NCBI GenBank assembly: GCA_963691655.1 | Contig: OY829326.1 | Span: forward strand, 25,036,878 to 25,100,877 | Direction of reading: 5' to 3' | Length of the DNA: 64,000 nt | Source of the DNA: Toxonevra muliebris | Taxonomy: Eukaryota > Arthropoda > Insecta > Diptera > Pallopteridae | Part shown: piece after piece, positions 1 to 10,423 of the stretch | Layout: every line of letters begins with the position of its first letter | Numbering within the stretch: the first letter of the stretch is position 1 | Translations under genes and position numbers: made by a program | The notes under the pieces: model-generated | Database searches by the model: none | Told to the model about the DNA's origin: nothing | Seen by the model: the letters and a program-made list of their open reading frames with translations, nothing else

Positions 1-311
1 ATGTCAATATCCAAGGCTGCAGATGAGCAAACTCAAATGTTTGGGGTCGCGCTTTTTCAATAGTTTAACAGAGATAACGAAAGTGGAACTATCGGATCTT
101 CTTACCTTCATCCGAAGAACCAAATGGTTTAATAAAGACATTACCTGGACTGCTGACGGAAACCGTGGTTAAATTAAATGAGGGCAATCACAATGGACAA
201 TTAAGTCTCCGAGTGTAAGTGCGGGTTTATATATATACATACATGTATATATATATATATATACATTCGCACATGCCTCCCAAACCTAACCCTACCAATA
301 CACAAAATAAG
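1..311. other. No gene; AT microsatellite
   Basis: No coding signal on either strand. An impure (TA)n/(CATA)n tract occupies about 222-264; the rest is unremarkable AT-rich DNA. Confidence 0.6.
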
Positions 312-525
312 CACCTGGGCTTTTTTAGGCCCAGGGGGAAACTTTAGAGGTTGAGACAATAAAAACAAAATGTTGTTCTATCAACTTATTCCGATTGAAA
401 TTTTATTTTTTTTTTGTGCTCAGAAAACATTGATGCAAGAAGTCATGGAATTTCAGATCGATTCGTCAAGAAACAAAAAACATATACGTGTTTAAACTCA
501 AAATGGGCCAAATTAAGCCCAGGTA
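312..525. mobile_element. Candidate small inverted-repeat element
   Basis: Segment 312-333 (cacctgggctt then ttttaggccca) is the imperfect reverse complement of 504-525, enclosing about 170 bp. The left copy can also fold on itself (cctgggc / gcccagg). No target duplication is evident, so this is a weak MITE candidate. Confidence 0.35.
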
Positions 526-2456
526 CCCATCCTGGGGTTAAGAATATTTTTGAGTTGGCTATGGTTCCCAAGAATTTATGAAAAATTCTCGCAAAATATT
601 TGCACAATGCCCTTACCAATACCTGTATGTACGTATATTTTTGTGAGCTACTATCTTAGCTGAATGAAAAGCTCCTGCGGCCTTATTTCATTAATAAAAG
701 AAATAAACACGAAACCTGTAAAGCAAATTAGTTTGCTTTGCAAGTTTGTGAATACCTAGAAACCTGTCAAAGACTAGCTACACTTTCAACATGACTACCA
801 ACTGACATTGGAGAATGTTATAAATAGCAGGATGCATGCTCATCAACTCAAACAGACTAAGTAAAGTTGTTTGAGTTTCATCTATTTCTTCTTTTACGCA
901 ACTCAAACTTTCAAAGAAGAGTTATGTCAGTTTCACAGTTTGTTTTATTTTTATTTAGCGCAATCTCTTTCCCCCACGGTACAGTTTATTTCAATTTGTT
1001 TTGCACTGGCAAGTGGGTTCCAAAAAAAAATAAGCGAAATGTGATAACGTTTCTTGTGCAACTAATTAAATTTATTTAAGCACATATTAACTTGAAACTG
1101 GGTAAAAATCGAAATTGACGTCCCATTCGGAAATAGCAAAAAATTAATATTTAGATTGAGAATGCATTAAAGATCTAACGAATTTGGCATTCAATCACAC
1201 CAGCGGTTATAGATTTTTTCATTTATTTAAAAATTTTGCGACTTTTGCTTCTTAATCTCTTACTTTTCAATCTCTATCTTTTCGGATTTATTATATTTTG
1301 TCAATCCCCCTTCCCTTACATCTCTCACAAGATCAAGGTTCTCTCTCCTTCGCACTTCTACGTCATTCAATTTTTTGAATGATATGCAGGAGTGTTAATG
1401 GTTTGATAGTGAAAATGAAATGAAAATGATGAGGGATTTATATTCAATTTTATTAATTTTGAACTCTTAATTTACAGGAATTAAATAATGCTCCGAACTC
1501 AATGGATGCGATAGCAACACTGCACACTGCATGACGATGGTGATGTGAATATAATGAACGCGCCAACGACAGTGCTCACTTCATCAAATAGTTTTTCATC
1601 GTATTCGATGCATAACTGTGAGCTTATACTAAGCACATTACCCGCGAATAAAGGTTTGAAAATGACGGAGCCGTATACGGTACTGTCCGAAAATTGCAGA
1701 AAACTCTTAAAACCTTAGTATTGAGTCGCGTACGTAACCACAGATTGTGTGAAACTTGCTGATAATACTCTTCTTATTTGATGACCACTCATATTGTTTG
1801 ACATTAGCCTGCATATTTCATTAGCCTGTATATTTGCAAGCCTCCGAAATATTTACCGAAGATAAGAATCTTGCATCAACCACAACTACAAAATATTTGA
1901 TTGCCCGCAATGCTCATCTACATTTATCGTTACAGCTTGTTTGTTACTAAAACAACTTCATAGTATTTAACTGCAAGTTCCAACCCAGTTTTTATAAACC
2001 AGGTTTCAATTTTTTTTTTTATGTGTAGTAATATCTATGTTACTTCAAGCTGTCAAAATGACCAAATAAATGTTCAACCAATCAAAAATAATCTGAATCA
2101 CTGAACGTCAAATACTTTTTGAACAAACCTACAAAAGACTTATATTTCTACGACAGTTTTTTTTTCTTTTAATCTAATTTAAAAACACAAAAACTAAATA
2201 AATGTTTCCTATTGTTAATATTCATTGGCCTTCAAATGAAATTTGAGTGTTTTATTTAATTTAGCAAATGAATTTCGCATAACCGTACCAGTTCTTTTTT
2301 TCTGCGTAACTTCCCAGTCCAAACATGTTTGGTCGCCGACCAGTCAAAAAAATATATTTTGTTATAATTATAATTTCAACATTTTCCATGTTCCTTTAAC
2401 TTAGAAAGCAAAAAATGCCTACGAACGTAAGGTTACAGTTCTCGTTTTGCTCCATA
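526..2456. other. No gene recognised
   Basis: AT-rich sequence without a supported gene. The 70-codon frame at 867-1079 has no recognisable domain and its composition is like the surroundings. Confidence 0.5.
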
Positions 2457-2580
2457 GTCTGCTCTTAGACGGTGAGATTTGTCTGATGCAACTTAAAAAA
2501 ATATACGGAAGAGGGGAGAAGCGGGAGCCCATACATTTGTTCAAGTTGTATGAGACAAATCTCACCGTCTAAGAGCAGAC
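2457..2580. mobile_element. 124-bp MITE with 28-bp perfect inverted repeats
   Basis: Positions 2457-2484 (beginning gtctgctcttagacgg) are the exact reverse complement of 2553-2580. The arms extend imperfectly inward to about 40 bp (gatgcaactt against aagttgtatg). The whole unit can fold into one hairpin and has no coding capacity. ATA lies at both outer edges, so a short TA-type target duplication is possible. The transposon superfamily is not resolved. Confidence 0.75.
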
Positions 2581-3264
2581 ATATGCAGAATTTTTGTTTT
2601 TAGGTCTTCGAACCTTTGTTAAAATTTTGCTATGAGCTTTAGCCCATGCATGTCGAACCAATCATTTCATCATAGCTAGCAGTTTTCTAAATCATTTCCA
2701 CTATGTTTTTGTTTGTTAATTTTACTATGTATTTTTGTGCTAGGAAAGAGTTAGAAATTAATTTTCCATTAAAAAGTTATTTTAATTGATGTGCACATAC
2801 AAATTTATTATTATAATAATACCTGTGCTGGGCAAAATGATGAAGCATTTGCAATCCATTAGCATAATTAAAAATTTTAATCCTTTGCTAAAAAACTATT
2901 TACATTTTCAAACACAGACATACTTAGTACATGTTAAAACAATTATAAAAAAATTTTATAACTTTAAGCTTACAAAAAGGCTGCCCGTAACTACTTGCAT
3001 ACAAAAGTTTGTATCTATTTACGCTTATATAAATACATTGAGGAACAAAAATGCTGATCATAGGATCAGTAGCAGGAACTTTGTTATAATAAATTCTGCG
3101 ATAAAAAAGAATAACAGATTAAGTTTATTTTCTTGTCATCCGATCTATGAAAAGATATTTTAATATTACTACTAATATTTAAGAATACTCTATGCTCAAA
3201 TCAAAGGCTATCTTGGAAACGATTTATATACTTAAAAATTATTTTAACCAAAAATTTAAAGAGA
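2581..3264. other. No gene recognised
   Basis: The 125-codon frame at 2786-3163 is Lys/Ile/Asn-rich with no motif and is most simply a chance frame in AT-rich DNA. Confidence 0.45.
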
Positions 3265-4090
3265 AAATAGTGGAGTACTTAAATACCGAGCACTCAAGCC
3301 GCGAAATTAAAAAAAAAAAAACAAGAAATCAGCTATAAGTCGATTTCACGTATGGAGATAAATAATAATACTCAAAGGTCAAAAACTAATAAGTAAGGCA
3401 GCTAGTATTTGAAAAAAATAACGACACTAAAAACAAAATTGCAACTTTTTACGCTACAACACAGTTGGGTTGTTCACAAAGTGCCTTATTTGGCGTCGTA
3501 TTCTCTCATTTGTAGTAAATTCTCTAATTTTTTATAAAAAATTTTATGACTTTATAACTATACGACAGTATACAACAGCTTGTGAACATCCCAACTGTTT
3601 GAACACAATTTCGTGTAGTAAAAGTTACAGGATACAAGGCCAAAGAAAAGAAAAGAAAAAGAAGCCCGCTTTGTCATCTCAGAACATCATGTTCAGAAAG
3701 CTTTCCCAAAGCGATACAAACGCTAGACTTTTTATGATGGGAAACGGGTAACTGTCAGTTTCACTTACTTGTGGATAATTCTCACAAGTAATTTGTTCAG
3801 ATGCAATAAAAAAAATCGGTGATATGGGGATGCATTGCACCATAAAGAGCCTTTTTTGTGGTGAACATCGATGGCAAAATGAATAAGGAGAACTACCTGA
3901 AAATCTTAAAAGACCAATTGCCTGTTACCATAGGTAGCCCATTCGATTCACAAACTCAAACTACGTATGGTGTTCAACAAAATCTGTCTCATCTTCACAT
4001 TCAACAATGTAAATTTCTATATTTGAAAGCAAACGTGCAACCGACATTTTATTCAAGATCGGTCATACAAAGTTCAATACTTCCTTAAAA
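3265..4090 (+). pseudogene. Tc1-like transposase relic
   Basis: This is a decayed transposase of the IS630-Tc1-mariner superfamily. Near 3268 one frame reads KIVEYLNTEHSSREIKK, like the N-terminal helix-turn-helix that binds the terminal repeats. Around 3820-3925 the core signature appears: IWGCIAP, then, after a stop and a frame change, IDGKMNKENYLKILKDQLP. This matches the Tc1 pattern of a WGC box followed by an IDG-x-MN box. The catalytic aspartates cannot be placed with confidence and several stops and frameshifts interrupt the sequence. A 138-bp inverted-repeat element sits inside the relic. Terminal repeats were not found. The superfamily is fairly sure, the subfamily is not. Confidence 0.6.
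3461..3598. mobile_element. 138-bp MITE nested in the Tc1-like relic
   Basis: 3461-3479 (acagttgggttgttcacaa) pairs with 3580-3598 at 18 of 19 positions, with further complementarity inward around gtcgtat / atacgac. A second, inverted member of the family lies at 52243-52361, sharing gccttatt and ctctcatttgt blocks. The element is non-coding and its target duplication is unclear. Confidence 0.65.
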
Positions 4091-4287
4091 AGCATTCATT
4101 ATGTATAATACTTAATTTTTCAAATATTCGTTTTTTAGAGACATCAGTGCATTTGAAAAAATATGATTCACTATTGCAAGCATTCGTTACAGCAAGCATT
4201 CGTGTTTTTGAAATTGATTACAGTCCTTAGATTGAAGCACTCTATAAAATGTTCATACTATAAAAATACCTAACTCTTGTTTTTCAG

Positions 4288-4476
4288 TATTATTATTATT
4301 TGAAGTAAGGACGACTCGAAAGTCAGGCACTGCGACTTATAAAATCTATTGTACCATTAAGCCCCAAGTTATGAAAGAAAGAAAGATAGATAAGGGACAT
4401 ACTCAAGCCGAGAATCGAACTCGTCTCCAGAGGAGTCTGGCACTCTGCCACTAGATCACAGTGGCGATGGTTGGAC
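4288..4476 (-). mobile_element. tRNA-derived SINE
   Basis: Read on the minus strand, the head carries a pol III A-box-like tgatctagtggcagagtg and a B-box gagttcgattctc about 35 nt further on, the internal promoter layout of tRNA-derived SINEs. The tail runs to an (ATT)n/(AAT)n stretch near 4290, the usual simple-repeat end. The anticodon arm does not form a standard 5-bp stem with a 7-nt loop, so this is not a functional tRNA gene. No protein product is expected. Confidence 0.6.
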
Positions 4477-4621
4477 CTACAGATTAACGTCGATTCCAAA
4501 CGGCTGTGTGGCAATTTTTTATCAGCTCGGTCGTTTTGCCATTACCAACCAAGGTGTGTACTTGTATACATTCTTATAATTCTCATTCATTTCATATGGA
4601 TAGTGAATATAAGAAGTTTAG

Positions 4622-4690
4622 GAGAATTAACCACCAGACCTAGACGAGAATCGAACCCGAAACTAATCGAGCACTAGAATATCGGGGTCG
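4622..4690 (-). repeat. tRNA-like fragment, probably a second SINE head
   Basis: On the minus strand a strong B-box (gggttcgattctcg) follows a weak A-box-like attctagtgctcg. It resembles the SINE head about 150 bp away but is shorter and more decayed. Confidence 0.45.
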
Positions 4691-4720
4691 TCAGTTTTTC
4701 AGTAACATTTTCATCATTTT

Positions 4721-4738
4721 TGGTTGGTTGGTTGGTTA
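4721..4738. repeat. (GGTT)n tract, LINE 3' tail
   Basis: About four ggtt units abut the 3' boundary of the LINE relic. On the element's own strand this is a (CCAA)n tail, as expected of a LINE ending in a short simple repeat. Confidence 0.6.
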
Positions 4739-5875
4739 AAGTGGCCGATTCAGAGCACTGTGAATCACAATTAGCGCTATAGCGCCGTTTTGAAACCATT
4801 TCCTCACCGAACTAGAATTAATGATGTACTCTTACTAAACCCACCCCGTAAAGTTTAGGTATCCTAGCAGATTATTTGGGAATCGAGGGAATACTTCCTC
4901 AGGAACCAATATATCTTGTCCTCGCCAAGACTGGACATTCACAAAGAAAATGGGAAATTGTTTCTTTTTCATCTAAGTTTCCGCTACTTCTGCAGTGGGT
5001 GTTAAAAGGGAAGCAAAGTTTTTCTGCGTGGGTACCTATACATCAGTGGCTGATGTAGGTCTAGCAGTGTCGGTACAATCCCTGGTTAAAAACTCGCGAG
5101 ACCGACCCTCATTATATATAAATGCATTGTTAGTGACTTCCACCTACGATTATTCAGTAGAAGACAGTGCAGTGCAGGTACAAGCCTCTCTTGACGACTC
5201 CCAAGGGGACTGGTTCTAGTCCCCTGGTTTTGGTACCCCTAAAGATTAGTCAAGATAAGCTCCCGAGCGCGCTAATTCTTAAGTTTTCTCATTCCCTTCA
5301 ATGTTCCTATGGCCGGGAAACCAGATGAGAGTGATGTCTTCATAATCATTTAGCTCGCTTAATACCTCCCTGCACTCTTTAACTAGCTTTGATTTTATGG
5401 TGGTGGATTGGTGCCTAGCTGTCGATAAAAATAGCGACTTGTCTGTGATATGTTGCTTTATTCGTCGACAAGCCACTCTAATAACCAGAACTTCAGCCTG
5501 AAAAACCAAGGCATCATTAAGTAAACGTAAGGATTGGTTTATTTCCACATGCGGTGAGCATTAGTTCCGTTTTACCTGGATTTACACCAAGCCCACATCT
5601 CGTGGCCCATGTTCATAGCTTATCCAAGGCCCCTTGCATAGTTTCGCTTATTATGCTTGGGATCATTCCTGATACTACCAACACCACGCCGTCCGCATAT
5701 GTTCACCCTTATTTTGTATAAAACGTTAAGAATATTGTCTATGACTAGTAGCCAAGGTAGTGGTGAAAGCACTCCTCCCTGTGGTTTTCCTCTACTAACA
5801 TGTTTTACAAGCATGACTACATTTTTGGTAATCCTAAAACTGATTATATTCCATGTCAGCTTTTTTTTCAACTAA
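4721..5875 (-). pseudogene. RNase H-bearing LINE ORF2 relic (I/LOA-like)
   Basis: This is the 3' half of a non-LTR retrotransposon polyprotein, read from 5875 down to 4721. At 5790-5730 it has RT block B as GKPQGGVLSPLPWLL. The following reading lacks an intact YADD catalytic box and runs into a degraded GLGVNPGKTEL-like stretch near 5590. Sequence then jumps to an RNase H domain (5548-5279) ending LIWFPGHRNIEGNEK, so roughly the RT thumb region is deleted. Further down (about 4990-4860) a Cys/His cluster, CRSSGNLDEKETISHFLCEC, matches the knuckle after RNase H in such LINEs. The element ends at 4721-4740 with a (CCAA)n tail on the minus strand. RNase H after RT places it in the I/LOA group; the exact clade is uncertain. 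It is inactive. Confidence 0.75.
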
Positions 5876-5941
5876 AAAGAGCAATTAATTCTGCATCTTC
5901 TAATATGGAAATGCAATTAAAAGAATTCAGAATGTGCACAC

Positions 5942-6750
5942 GTATGTACAGTATACCGCCATTAGAAACACCACACATTTCCTTTAAATTTGTTTGTAAA
6001 TAAATGCAGCGAGTTTTAACAGTAACAGGAACTGTTTTCTAGTGCAATTTTTGGCACGATTTGTCAAGTAATACTTAATAGAAAAGTTTATCCATAATGT
6101 AAAAATATTGTTAATTTTTTTTTGTATCCAATCTTTCGTTTTTGCATTGATGTTTCTACATAATTGCGCTTTCAGCTGATTTCATATGTATGCCTATAAG
6201 GTAATTTCCCCATTTTTTTATCCATACCATTGCATCTTTCCAGAATATGTTATTGGCGCAAAAACCTTTGTCATTGTAATCTGTTATCTTTGTAGAATCA
6301 AAACCAACAAAATTTTCAAACAAAGGATAATGGTAAAAAAAAATAAATAGAGTTTCCTCTATTTATTGATTCTCCTCTTTAAGGCGACCCTGAACCTTGT
6401 AGAGTTACTTAAGTCAACTGATAAATATAGAATATTCGGGGGATATTTATGCACTTAAGGTGGCACAAGCAAAAAAATAAATTTCAATAAGTCAGGATTA
6501 TCACTGATTTATACCACAATACTTCAAAAAACATGGGCTTAGTTGTTGGTAGAAAGAAGTATATATGTTCCAATTAAGGATAAGCTTTTCAATTTGTACT
6601 TAACAAATCGGCCCCAAATTGTCACCAAAAAGTAGTTTTCGAAAAAAAAGTTTGGCAACATCTTTTAAAACTGTTAAAACTCACTGCATTTACAAACAAA
6701 TTTAGAGGAAATTTTTAGTTTTTCTAATAGTTTAGCGGTATACTGTAGGT
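5942..6750. mobile_element. Inverted-repeat element, about 810 bp
   Basis: The block 5942-6025 (including taaatttgtttgtaaa and gcagcgagttttaacag) is the imperfect reverse complement of 6667-6750 (ctgttaaaactcactgca and caaacaaattta). The roughly 640 bp between the arms is non-coding. Outer edges and a target duplication are not clear, so these arms may be subterminal repeats of a non-autonomous DNA transposon. Confidence 0.5.
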
Positions 6751-7259
6751 ATAAATATTTATTATTATGTTTATTAACTTTGTGGTTTTAATTAAACGTC
6801 AATCAATTTTCATATATTTTATGCATGAATAACAACTTGTCAATATTAAGCTAATAGATGGAAATTGCTATTAATATTTTGTCAGTTTTAACATGCACAA
6901 AAAATGACTTTCGAAATAAAACCTGTGTAGCGGTAACTGTTTTTGGGTAACCCAATGAGCATGCTTTGATGAAAAAATAAAAAAAACGTCGCTTTTACAG
7001 GCCTATATAAGCTTAGTTTCCTAAAGATGATTTGTTATGAAATAAATATTATTGAAAAATATTATCGCGTAACCAAAAAAAAAAAAAAAAATTATTCCTT
7101 GCATTTATGTAATTTTTTCGATTTTTGGGAATTGGAAGCGGACTATGAAGTACGCTACACTGACAAGTTGTGCAAAAGTTGTTGGTTACAGCGCGAAGTC
7201 CTTGGTACAGTTTTATTTAATAAAAGAAAGCACTTGACATCAAACAGACAATTTTATTT
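6751..7259. other. No gene recognised
   Basis: AT-rich sequence with a poly-A run near 7075-7090. The frame at 7027-7302 crosses that run and has no recognisable domain. Confidence 0.5.
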
Positions 7260-8408
7260 TAAAAGAAAAAAAACTTTAAATATACAATTTTCTAAGAATT
7301 GATCTCAAGAACTCATGGAACTTTTTTGGTAAGCCTTCTAGTAGAGATTTGATAGTTGTTTCAGACACCTTTTTGGAATAGTTTGCCCATTTCCTTTTAA
7401 AATCTTCGGTATTTTAGGACACCTTTTTTATGCTCATTAAAGAGCCCAATATCTCTCCACTGGTCTTAAATCCGGACAATTTGGAGAATTGGACTCTCTT
7501 GGTACAAAAACTATGTTATTACTTTGGTACCACTCCAGAGCTTTCTTGCCGTAGTGACATGATACCAAAAATATGTGGAGACATTGTGCTCTCTCATGAA
7601 AGGAAGAAGTCTTTTTTCAAACATTCTTTGATGTATATTTCGGTATTTTTAGAACCCACTGTAACAAATGACTTGCTTCTTTTGCCGCAACTGCATATAG
7701 CTTGCCATACCAGGAATTTTTTAGGAAATTTTGTCTGCTTTTGGATTCTAAATTGTTCTTCGACATTTCCTCGAGTATCAGCAACATAAAAATTTTGATC
7801 CGGAAGCTGCGTAAAATCTGCCAGTACATACGTTTCGTCGTCCATTGTACAACATGAATAGTTTTGTATGAAATTCGATTTTAATTTCCGAGCCCTACTT
7901 TTGGCATCTAAATTTTTTGCAGCATTCCTGTGTGGAACTTTTTGGACTTTGTATGTTTTCAAATCTGCATTGGCTTTAACTTTTCGCACCAAATAGTGAA
8001 AGCACTTCTACCAGATGTGTTTGGAGATCTTTTCAATATGCTTTCTATTTTTTTGGATTTCCCAATATGGTCTTTGTTTTCTTCCCGAACCAAGTTTACT
8101 GTCGATGGTCAAATTCTCCTGAAACTGTTTAATAACATTGGAAACAGTTTGACGGCATACCTTCAATTCTTTGGCCAATTTTTTGTGGGACCAATTTGTA
8201 TTTTTTTGAAAATTTTTAATAATTTTAAGACGTACTTCTTTTTTTTCACTTATTTTGATCAAACTCACAATAAATCAAAATGTTTGTCATTAAAAATAAC
8301 AACTGACATATTTTTCAAAGATAACTAGATTAAAGAAATTTTTAAATTTTACACCCAAAAAAAATTATTAGGTAAAACGTGTGTTAAGATTTTTTCAATC
8401 TAACTCCT
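7260..8408 (-). pseudogene. DD37E-type Tc1/mariner transposase relic
   Basis: The relic is read from 8408 downward. A terminal-repeat sequence (gttaagattttttcaatc on the plus strand) ends at 8408 next to TA. The N-terminal helix-turn-helix frame starts at 8268 (MSLIKISEKK, then KLAKELKVCRQTVSNVIKQF). A deletion of about 30 bp relative to the 34-kb copy removes part of the second DNA-binding region near 8005. The core continues at 7992-7594 with MDDETYVLADFTQLPDQ (first catalytic Asp) and FLVWQAICSCGKRSK. At about 7567 ten bases are missing compared with the 27974-29169 element, deleting the second catalytic Asp (WPD). A degraded NCPDLRPVERYW box with the Glu follows, then another deletion and stop. 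The opposite terminal repeat near 7250 is not recognisable. Confidence 0.8.
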
Positions 8409-9520
8409 TATGTTACACATTCGCATTAATGAATTGAATTAAAATTCTACATAAAAATTATTTTTGTTTCTGCTTCAAAGATTTTCAAGAAAATAATTGT
8501 AAAATTTTGTGTGCATTTATTAACACATTGATTTGCATATTTTTGAACGATATTGACTGCTTCCTGTGGTATTGTTGCATCTTAAAAAATGGCTGGTTTT
8601 GGTTTTGAGCTTGTACAAAATGTTTACATATTTTTTCATGTACAAATTCAGTATAAAAAAATTTTGTGGTTTTAATTAATTGTTAATGTTCTTGTACACT
8701 ATTACTGTCGTTGGTGGTTTTGTGATTCCTATTTGTTCTTATTTATTCCAAATTAGTGTTTAAGTCTTTATTATCTCGTTATCAAAACAATGTTTTCATG
8801 CATAAACAATGTCTTTCATTAATTTTATGCAACACTAAATGAAGTTGCCTTTGTCGAATAATTTGATTATACGACATCGACACCAGCGATTCTATTTCAG
8901 TCGTTCAATGTCATATTGTACAAAAATATGCGACATATAAAACCAAAATAATGATCGAAAACTTATTTTATATAGCTTTTCCACAAAATTTGAAAATCCA
9001 ATAATTTTGTAAAACTCTTCTCATTTTATTGACCGCGAAAAGAAAAGCTTTTCTAGGGCAATTTTCACCCCTAGAGATTTACCAAGCGAAAGAGCCATGT
9101 AGAATTTTTTATATTTTCCATTTTAAATTTTTTGACCGTACCGAATAAAGAACTGAAGCAACCTGCGTAGCAGTCCAGCACATAAACTACTGCGTTACGA
9201 CTTAGTTTAATATAAAACCAATCCATTTGAACTACTTTTTAGTAAATTTCATAAATTATTTAAATACTTAATACCGCTGAATCACTTGTTGAACAAATAT
9301 TTGTGATGGTATGCATAGCTATTGGCATTACTAAGGACTAGGAACAAAGCTTGGTAATTAATCCGCATTTCACAAATAAGAAATCGTTGTGAGAATAAAT
9401 AATAAAACGCACAATTTTTTCGAAAAAAAACATTTTGTGAAATTCTCAACTACAATAATGGTTCAACATCCTTTAAAATAATAATCCTAAAGTTTCTCAG
9501 AAAAAAGGATAACTCATCAT
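8409..9520. other. No gene recognised
   Basis: AT-rich, no supported coding or structured feature seen on either strand. Confidence 0.5.
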
Positions 9521-9636
9521 TAGGGCAAGGAATTCCATGCAAATGCATGTTTTTACTGGGCATCTCAAAAGTGAAATAATCCAATTATCTTTACGAATCA
9601 TGAAATTTCCTTTAAAATGGCATTCAATCGTTAGTG

Positions 9637-9746
9637 CATATCTTTGCATATTTTTCAATAAATGCATATTTTTGCATACTTTTGGGAAACTGTGCATATT
9701 TTTGCATATTTTTCAATAAATACATGTTTTCACATACTTTTGTTTT
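9637..9746. repeat. Tandem gcatattttt-rich repeats in the hAT relic
   Basis: Two copies of a unit of about 55 bp rich in gcatatttttgcat (for example ttgcatatttttcaataaa at 9643 and again at about 9700), followed by a poly-T run. Confidence 0.6.
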
Positions 9747-9789
9747 TTTTTTTTTTTATTTACATATTTTTGTTTTTTTAATAATTTTG

Positions 9790-10400
9790 GTGACCTTTTA
9801 GTGAGCTGCAAAAAGAAATTTCAAGTTGACTACCATTTGAAAAGCCAGAAACATAAAGAATTGAATGATCAGCACTCAGAAAAAAACTCCAGCCTTTGAT
9901 TACTACCTCTGCAGCGACAGGGTTTAAAATATTTTGTTTGGATTTATGCCAAGCTTTTATTTCAGCAGATATTCCATTGTATTTTACAATCCACAATTAA
10001 GAAGTTTTTAAGAACATACAACATATTAATAAAATCATTCCTCATGAAACATCACTGCACAAAACTTATATCGACCAAATATATATTCGTTTATTAAAAA
10101 AAATCAAGTTATCCCTTAACCCAGGAATGCCAAGTGGTGCCATATGGCACCTTGTCGTTGAGCCGTTAATGAGCCAGGCTCAAAACCAATTTTTTCTCAA
10201 GATACTTTCTTGATCTAGGTACTTTGGTTTCCGCTCGTCCTTAATGGGTTAAAAACCATTTATTATGGGTTTCCATAGATGAGGCCACTGATATCCAGGG
10301 AAGATATATAAATTTGGAATTTAATGAAGAAAATTTTTCTATGAAAAACTATTCTATAAATGAATTTTGTGCTTCAAATATGCTCCTATTTCGATTTTTA
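9790..10400 (+). pseudogene. hAT transposase fragment
   Basis: Translating the plus strand in pieces gives a BED-type zinc-finger remnant, VSCKKKFQVDYHLKSQKHKE (Cys, then two His spaced as in BED fingers). A decayed stretch follows (FISADIPLYF, then IIPHETSLHKTYIDQIYI). It ends with LLWVSIDEATDIQGRYI at 10266-10316, which matches the hAT motif with the first catalytic Asp (VSIDETTD). Frameshifts and a stop near 9995 interrupt the frame and nothing after the first Asp region remains. The 10116-10252 insert divides it; removing the insert plus one TTAA joins the two sides in frame. Identity as hAT is inferred from motif order only, without a search. Confidence 0.7.
10120..10248. mobile_element. 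129-bp piggyBac-like MITE with TTAA duplication
   Basis: The segment begins ccc and ends ggg and is flanked on both sides by TTAA (10116-10119 and 10249-10252), the target-site signature of piggyBac elements. The inverted ends agree only in part beyond CCCA (cccaggaatgcc against cccattaaggacg). It is non-coding. Precise removal with one TTAA restores the hAT reading frame, which independently supports the boundaries. Confidence 0.75.
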
Positions 10401-10423
10401 AAAGCATGAAATTCCTTGCCCTA

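Larger units (their letters stand above)
9521..10423 (+). mobile_element. Decayed hAT-superfamily transposon
   Basis: The ends 9521-9540 (tagggcaaggaatt then catgc) and 10404-10423 are near-perfect inverted repeats. The flanking octamers ctcatcat and cttatcac agree at 6 of 8 positions, consistent with a decayed 8-bp hAT target duplication. Inside is a recognisable hAT transposase fragment (9790-10400). At about 900 bp it is far shorter than an autonomous hAT, so most of the catalytic domain is deleted. A 129-bp TTAA-flanked insert lies at 10120-10248. Confidence 0.75.

Noticed and set aside
4380..4476. Functional tRNA gene on the minus strand
   Set aside because: A- and B-boxes are present but the anticodon arm and acceptor stem do not fold properly; it is a SINE head.
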